A DNA stretch of 16,160 bases. It comes from Eubacterium sp. UBA3782. Its GTDB lineage: Bacteria; Bacillota; Clostridia; Lachnospirales; Lachnospiraceae. This document shows, piece by piece, positions 13,593 through 16,160 of the stretch. The position numbers and the translations under genes were made by a program. Position 1 is the first letter of the stretch, and every line of letters begins with the position of its first letter. Under the pieces are notes generated by a model. That model did not search any database, was not told the origin of the DNA, and saw only the letters and a program-made list of their open reading frames with translations. The DNA is taken from NCBI GenBank assembly GCA_002368795.1, contig DFFG01000012.1, positions 1 to 16,160 on the forward strand, given 5' to 3'.

Positions 13593-13708
13593 GAAGAGTA
13601 AAAAGAATTTACCCTTCAAAAAATTTTTTTTACAATTAATAACCCCTTATTAATTATTTATACTCCCCTCGAAATGCCTCGGTAGCTCCCCTACCGGGGC
13701 GTTTCTCT
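13593..13708 (+). promoter_or_regulatory. Structured leader with three hairpins, ending in a terminator-like stem
   Basis: Just after the promoter come: GAAG-A-GTAAA / TTTAC-C-CTTC (13593-13617) followed by six As and eight Ts; a perfect AATTAATAA-CCCC-TTATTAATT hairpin (13634-13655); and GCCTCGGTAG/CTACCGGGGC (13676-13685, 13691-13700) followed by a pyrimidine-rich GTTTCTCTTCC. The last resembles an intrinsic terminator with an impure U-tract. It could be an attenuator of the downstream cluster or make a short RNA of about 110 nt. Confidence 0.5.
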
Positions 13709-13733
13709 TCCTTGCAGGTTTGCAGGAGGAAGA

Positions 13734-14903
13734 GTGGAGAAAGGAAAAAGAATGGACAGATTTGAACTGATCACCCCGTGCCATTTCGGTCTGGAGGCTG
13801 TCATGAAGCGGGAGATCACGGACCTTGGCTATGAGATCACAGAGGTGGAGGACGGCAAGGTCACCTTTGCCGGCGATGCCGAGGCAGTCTGCTATGCCAA
13901 TATCCATCTGCGCACGACCGAGCGGGTGCTGATCAAGGTCGGTGCCTTCGAGGCGAAGACCTTTGACGAGTTGTTCGAGCAGACAAAGGCCCTTCCCTGG
14001 GAGCGGTTTATACCACCGCAGGGCAAGTTCTGGGTGACCAAGGCAAATTCCGTCAAGAGCCGCCTGTTTTCCCCCTCGGATATCCAGCGGATCATGAAAA
14101 AAGCCATCGTGGAGCGGCTGAAGGAATGCTATCACACAGAATGGTTCCCGGAGGACGGGGAGAGTTATCCCATCCGGGTATCCATCCTGAAAGATACCGT
14201 AACGGTCGGCCTGGATACCACGGGTACCTCCCTGCACAAGAGGGGCTACCGCACCAACACGGTCAAGGCACCCATCACCGAGACGCTGGCCAGCGCTCTC
14301 TTGATGCTGACGCCCTGGAAGGCAGATCGGATCCTGGTGGATCCTTTCTGCGGCAGCGGTACCTTCTGCATCGAGGCGGCCATGATGGCAGCAAATATGG
14401 CGCCTGGTCTGAACCGGAGCTTCCTTGCCGAAGAGTGGAAGCATCTGATCCCGGAGGAGATCTGGGAGGATGTAAGAGAAGAGGCGAGAAGCCAGGTCGA
14501 TACCGGTGTCAGCACCCAGATCCAGGGGTATGATATTGATGCCGAAGCGGTGCGCTTTGCCAGGGAAAATGCCCGGCAGGCGGGTGTGGACCATCTGATC
14601 CATTTCCAGCAGCGGCCGGTCAGCGAGCTGTCCCATTCCGGCAAGTACGGCTTTATCCTCACCAATCCGCCCTATGGCGAGCGGCTGGAGGATCAGGAGA
14701 CGCTTCCTGCGATCTACCAGGCCCTTGGCGAACGGTTTGCCCAGCTGGATTCCTGGTCCATGTATGTAATCACCGGCTATCCGGATGCGGAGCGGTACAT
14801 CGGAAAGACCGCGGCTAAAAACCGGAAGATCTACAACGGAATGCTCAAGACATATTTTTATCAGTACCCGGGCCCGAAGCCGCCCAGAAGGAAAAACGGA
14901 TGA
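13734..14903 (+). CDS. THUMP-domain class I SAM-dependent RNA methyltransferase (RlmL/YpsC-like)
   Basis: The 389-residue product has the layout of the rRNA guanine-N2 methyltransferase family: an N-terminal ferredoxin-like/THUMP RNA-binding region (about 7-165, from R-F-E-L-I-T-P-C-H-F-G-L-E-A-V) and a C-terminal Rossmann domain with D-P-F-C-G-S-G-T-F (D203 on) and N-P-P-Y-G-E-R (N311 on), the signature of amino-group methylation of guanine. It is close in size to B. subtilis YpsC. Start: GTG 13734 has AGGAGG 5 nt upstream. ATG 13752, six codons in, gives the more usual family N-terminus and also has a purine-rich site; both are open. Its stop overlaps the next gene's ATG (ATGA). The exact 23S target is inferred only from family. 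Confidence 0.9.
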   Translation: MEKGKRMDRFELITPCHFGLEAVMKREITDLGYEITEVEDGKVTFAGDAEAVCYANIHLRTTERVLIKVGAFEAKTFDELFEQTKALPWERFIPPQGKFWVTKANSVKSRLFSPSDIQRIMKKAIVERLKECYHTEWFPEDGESYPIRVSILKDTVTVGLDTTGTSLHKRGYRTNTVKAPITETLASALLMLTPWKADRILVDPFCGSGTFCIEAAMMAANMAPGLNRSFLAEEWKHLIPEEIWEDVREEARSQVDTGVSTQIQGYDIDAEAVRFARENARQAGVDHLIHFQQRPVSELSHSGKYGFILTNPPYGERLEDQETLPAIYQALGERFAQLDSWSMYVITGYPDAERYIGKTAAKNRKIYNGMLKTYFYQYPGPKPPRRKNG

Positions 14904-15526
14904 CAAAGATCATATTTGCAACAGGCAACATGGATAAGATGCGGGAGATCCGGGAGATCCTGAGCGGACTGCCGGCGGAGATTCTGTCGATGAAGGAAGC
15001 GGGCGTTGCGGCAGACATCTGCGAGGATGGGATGACCTTTGAGGAGAACTCCAGGATCAAGGCCTGCGGCGTGCGGGAGGCGCTGCCGGAGGATCTGGCA
15101 GATGCCATCGTCCTTGCGGATGATTCCGGTCTGGAGATCGACGCCTTGAACGGCGAGCCCGGCGTGTATTCTGCCCGCTACATGGGAGAGAATACCTCCT
15201 ATCGCATCAAAAATGCAGAGCTGATCCGCCGCCTGGAGGGTGTGCCTGTCGAGAAAAGAACTGCCCGTTTCGTCTGCGCGATCAGCGCGGCGCTTCCGGA
15301 TGGCAGCGTGCGCACTGTCCGCGAGACCATCGAGGGCAAGATCGGCTATGCCGAGATGGGAGAGAACGGCTTTGGCTATGACCCGATCTTTTATCTGCCG
15401 GATATGAGCCGCAGCACAGCGTCCCTCTCTCCGGAGGAAAAGAACAAGATCAGCCACAGAGGCAAGGCCCTCAGGGCGATGGAAAAGGAACTGGCCGGAT
15501 TTTTCAGGGATGGCGGCGCAGCATGA
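14900..15526 (+). CDS. rdgB: XTP/dITP diphosphatase (RdgB/HAM1 family)
   Basis: Hydrolyses deaminated purine triphosphates (dITP, XTP) to monophosphate and pyrophosphate, cleaning the nucleotide pool. The 208-residue product is normal length. It has the N-terminal F-A-T-G-N-M-D-K, the A-D-D-S-G-L-E-I-D-A-L-N-G-E-P-G-V-Y-S-A-R-Y metal and base site, F-G-Y-D-P-I-F-Y and the late K-N-K-I-S-H-R-G-K-A-L. Its ATG overlaps the preceding stop by four bases and its own stop overlaps the next start the same way, so the three genes form one translationally coupled unit. Confidence 0.95.
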   Translation: MTKIIFATGNMDKMREIREILSGLPAEILSMKEAGVAADICEDGMTFEENSRIKACGVREALPEDLADAIVLADDSGLEIDALNGEPGVYSARYMGENTSYRIKNAELIRRLEGVPVEKRTARFVCAISAALPDGSVRTVRETIEGKIGYAEMGENGFGYDPIFYLPDMSRSTASLSPEEKNKISHRGKALRAMEKELAGFFRDGGAA

Positions 15527-16002
15527 AGATCGTGGTAATCAGCGATACCCATGGGATCTGTGAGATGCTGGAGCTGGTGATAAAGAAGACAGGGACACCA
15601 GACCTTCTGATCCACTGCGGCGATATCGAAAGGCAGGAAGCTCAGATCCGCCGGATCGCCGGCTGCCCCTGCCTAATGGTCGCCGGCAACAATGACTGGG
15701 GGCCGTCTCTGCCAAAAGAGATCCTTACAGAGATCGCCGGGCACCGGTTCTACATCACCCACGGGCACCGGCAGGGCGTAAGCTTTGGCTATGAGCAGCT
15801 CACGACAACAGCTATCGCAAAGAAGGCAGATATCTGTCTGTTTGGCCATACGCACAGGCCGATGACGGACAAAAGAGAGGGGTGCCTGCTGATGAATCCG
15901 GGATCACTCACCCTTCCAAGACCTGCCGGAAGACGGCCTTCCTACGGCATTCTGGAGATCGGAGAGGATGGCAGCGTGCGGTATCGCATCGAAAACCTGT
16001 AA
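15523..16002 (+). CDS. YfcE/MJ0936-family metallophosphoesterase
   Basis: The 159-residue calcineurin-like phosphoesterase carries the complete metal-site set: S-D-T-H-G near the N-terminus, H-C-G-D, A-G-N-N-D, T-H-G-H and F-G-H-T-H-R-P. The family includes small phosphodiesterases of unsettled physiological substrate. Its ATG overlaps the rdgB stop (ATGA). The pairing of rdgB with this phosphodiesterase is common in Firmicutes. Substrate is not predictable from sequence. The region after the stop is A/T-rich but shows no convincing terminator hairpin. Confidence 0.92.
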   Translation: MKIVVISDTHGICEMLELVIKKTGTPDLLIHCGDIERQEAQIRRIAGCPCLMVAGNNDWGPSLPKEILTEIAGHRFYITHGHRQGVSFGYEQLTTTAIAKKADICLFGHTHRPMTDKREGCLLMNPGSLTLPRPAGRRPSYGILEIGEDGSVRYRIENL

Positions 16003-16034
16003 AAAACGGATAAAAAACTTTCTATTTTTTCTGG

Positions 16035-16063
16035 TTGACATTCTAATACTTTTACCATATACT
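16035..16063 (+). promoter_or_regulatory. Promoter of the tRNA-Pro transcript
   Basis: -35 TTGACA (16035-16040) is perfect and -10 TATACT (16058-16063) is 5/6, spaced 17 bp. The start is near 16070, giving a tRNA leader of about 45 nt. Confidence 0.85.
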
Positions 16064-16114
16064 ATGATATGCGTCGGGCGGAGGTTAGAATGGTTTGCCT
16101 GATTCCACACACTT

Positions 16115-16160
16115 CGGGGTGTGGCTCAGTTTGGCTAGAGCGCCTGGTTTGGGACCAGGA
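16115..16160 (+). tRNA. tRNA-Pro, anticodon UGG (partial, 5' part)
   Basis: CGGGGTG acceptor 5' strand, D-arm GCTCAGTTTGGCTAGAGC, and anticodon arm CCTGG-TTTGGGA-CCAGG (anticodon TGG, codon CCA and others) are visible. The variable loop, T-arm and acceptor 3' strand lie beyond the window. Other tRNA genes may follow. Confidence 0.93.

Noticed and set aside
12102..13619. 505-codon open frame antisense to murF
   Set aside because: It mirrors a full-length MurF with all motifs. The antisense product is Cys/His/Arg-rich without family resemblance, as expected of a shadow.
13650..14906. 418-codon open frame antisense to the THUMP methyltransferase
   Set aside because: Same reasoning: the sense frame holds D-P-F-C-G-S-G and N-P-P-Y motifs and overlaps rdgB in a coupled manner.

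Overview
The window looks like core chromosome of a Gram-positive, Clostridia-type bacterium, most likely Lachnospiraceae. This rests on overall protein similarity and gene content (glgA, recA-recX, rny, a Ddl/MurF pair, a tethered YkuD transpeptidase), strong AGGAGG ribosome sites, sigma-A style promoters and a Bacillus/Clostridium-type LexA box. It is inference from gene content, not a database match. All protein genes are on the + strand; only a tRNA-Gly is on the - strand.

Layout. 1-204: end of a repeated hairpin, an upstream terminator-like hairpin, and a promoter. 205-799: two small bacterial-microcompartment (BMC) shell-domain proteins in their own operon with a terminator. 1018-2460: glycogen synthase glgA. 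2719-3877: recA with a promoter and a good LexA (SOS) box. 4037-4807: recX, separated from recA by an intrinsic terminator. 4861-5823: exported N-acetylmuramoyl-L-alanine amidase. 6146-7708: ribonuclease Y, with its own promoter and a 32-bp-period repeat upstream. 7758-8094: rny terminator, a multi-hairpin intergenic element, and tRNA-Gly(CCC) on the minus strand. 8193-9089: class I SAM-dependent methyltransferase. 9086-9383: a consensus promoter and a 260-nt structured leader or ncRNA candidate. 9384-10826: membrane-anchored L,D-transpeptidase. 11001-13523: ddl and murF. 13562-13708: a promoter followed by three hairpins. 13734-16002: a tightly overlapping cluster of a THUMP RNA methyltransferase, an RdgB-type nucleotide pyrophosphatase and a YfcE-type phosphodiesterase. 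16115-16160: the 5' part of tRNA-Pro(UGG), cut by the window edge.

How the genes fit together. Several encode cell-wall functions: Ddl makes D-Ala-D-Ala, MurF attaches it to the UDP-MurNAc-tripeptide, the YkuD enzyme likely makes 3-3 crosslinks, and the amidase trims peptidoglycan. RecA and RecX are the recombinase and its modulator. RNase Y governs mRNA turnover. The methyltransferases, RdgB and the tRNAs are housekeeping.

The unusual parts are (i) two isolated BMC shell-type proteins next to glgA with no encapsulated-pathway enzymes in view, and (ii) several intergenic RNA-like structures. The chief one is the 9155-9347 element behind a perfect promoter, with competing helices; its last hairpin recurs at positions 1-29. 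I see no CRISPR array, intact insertion sequence or prophage.
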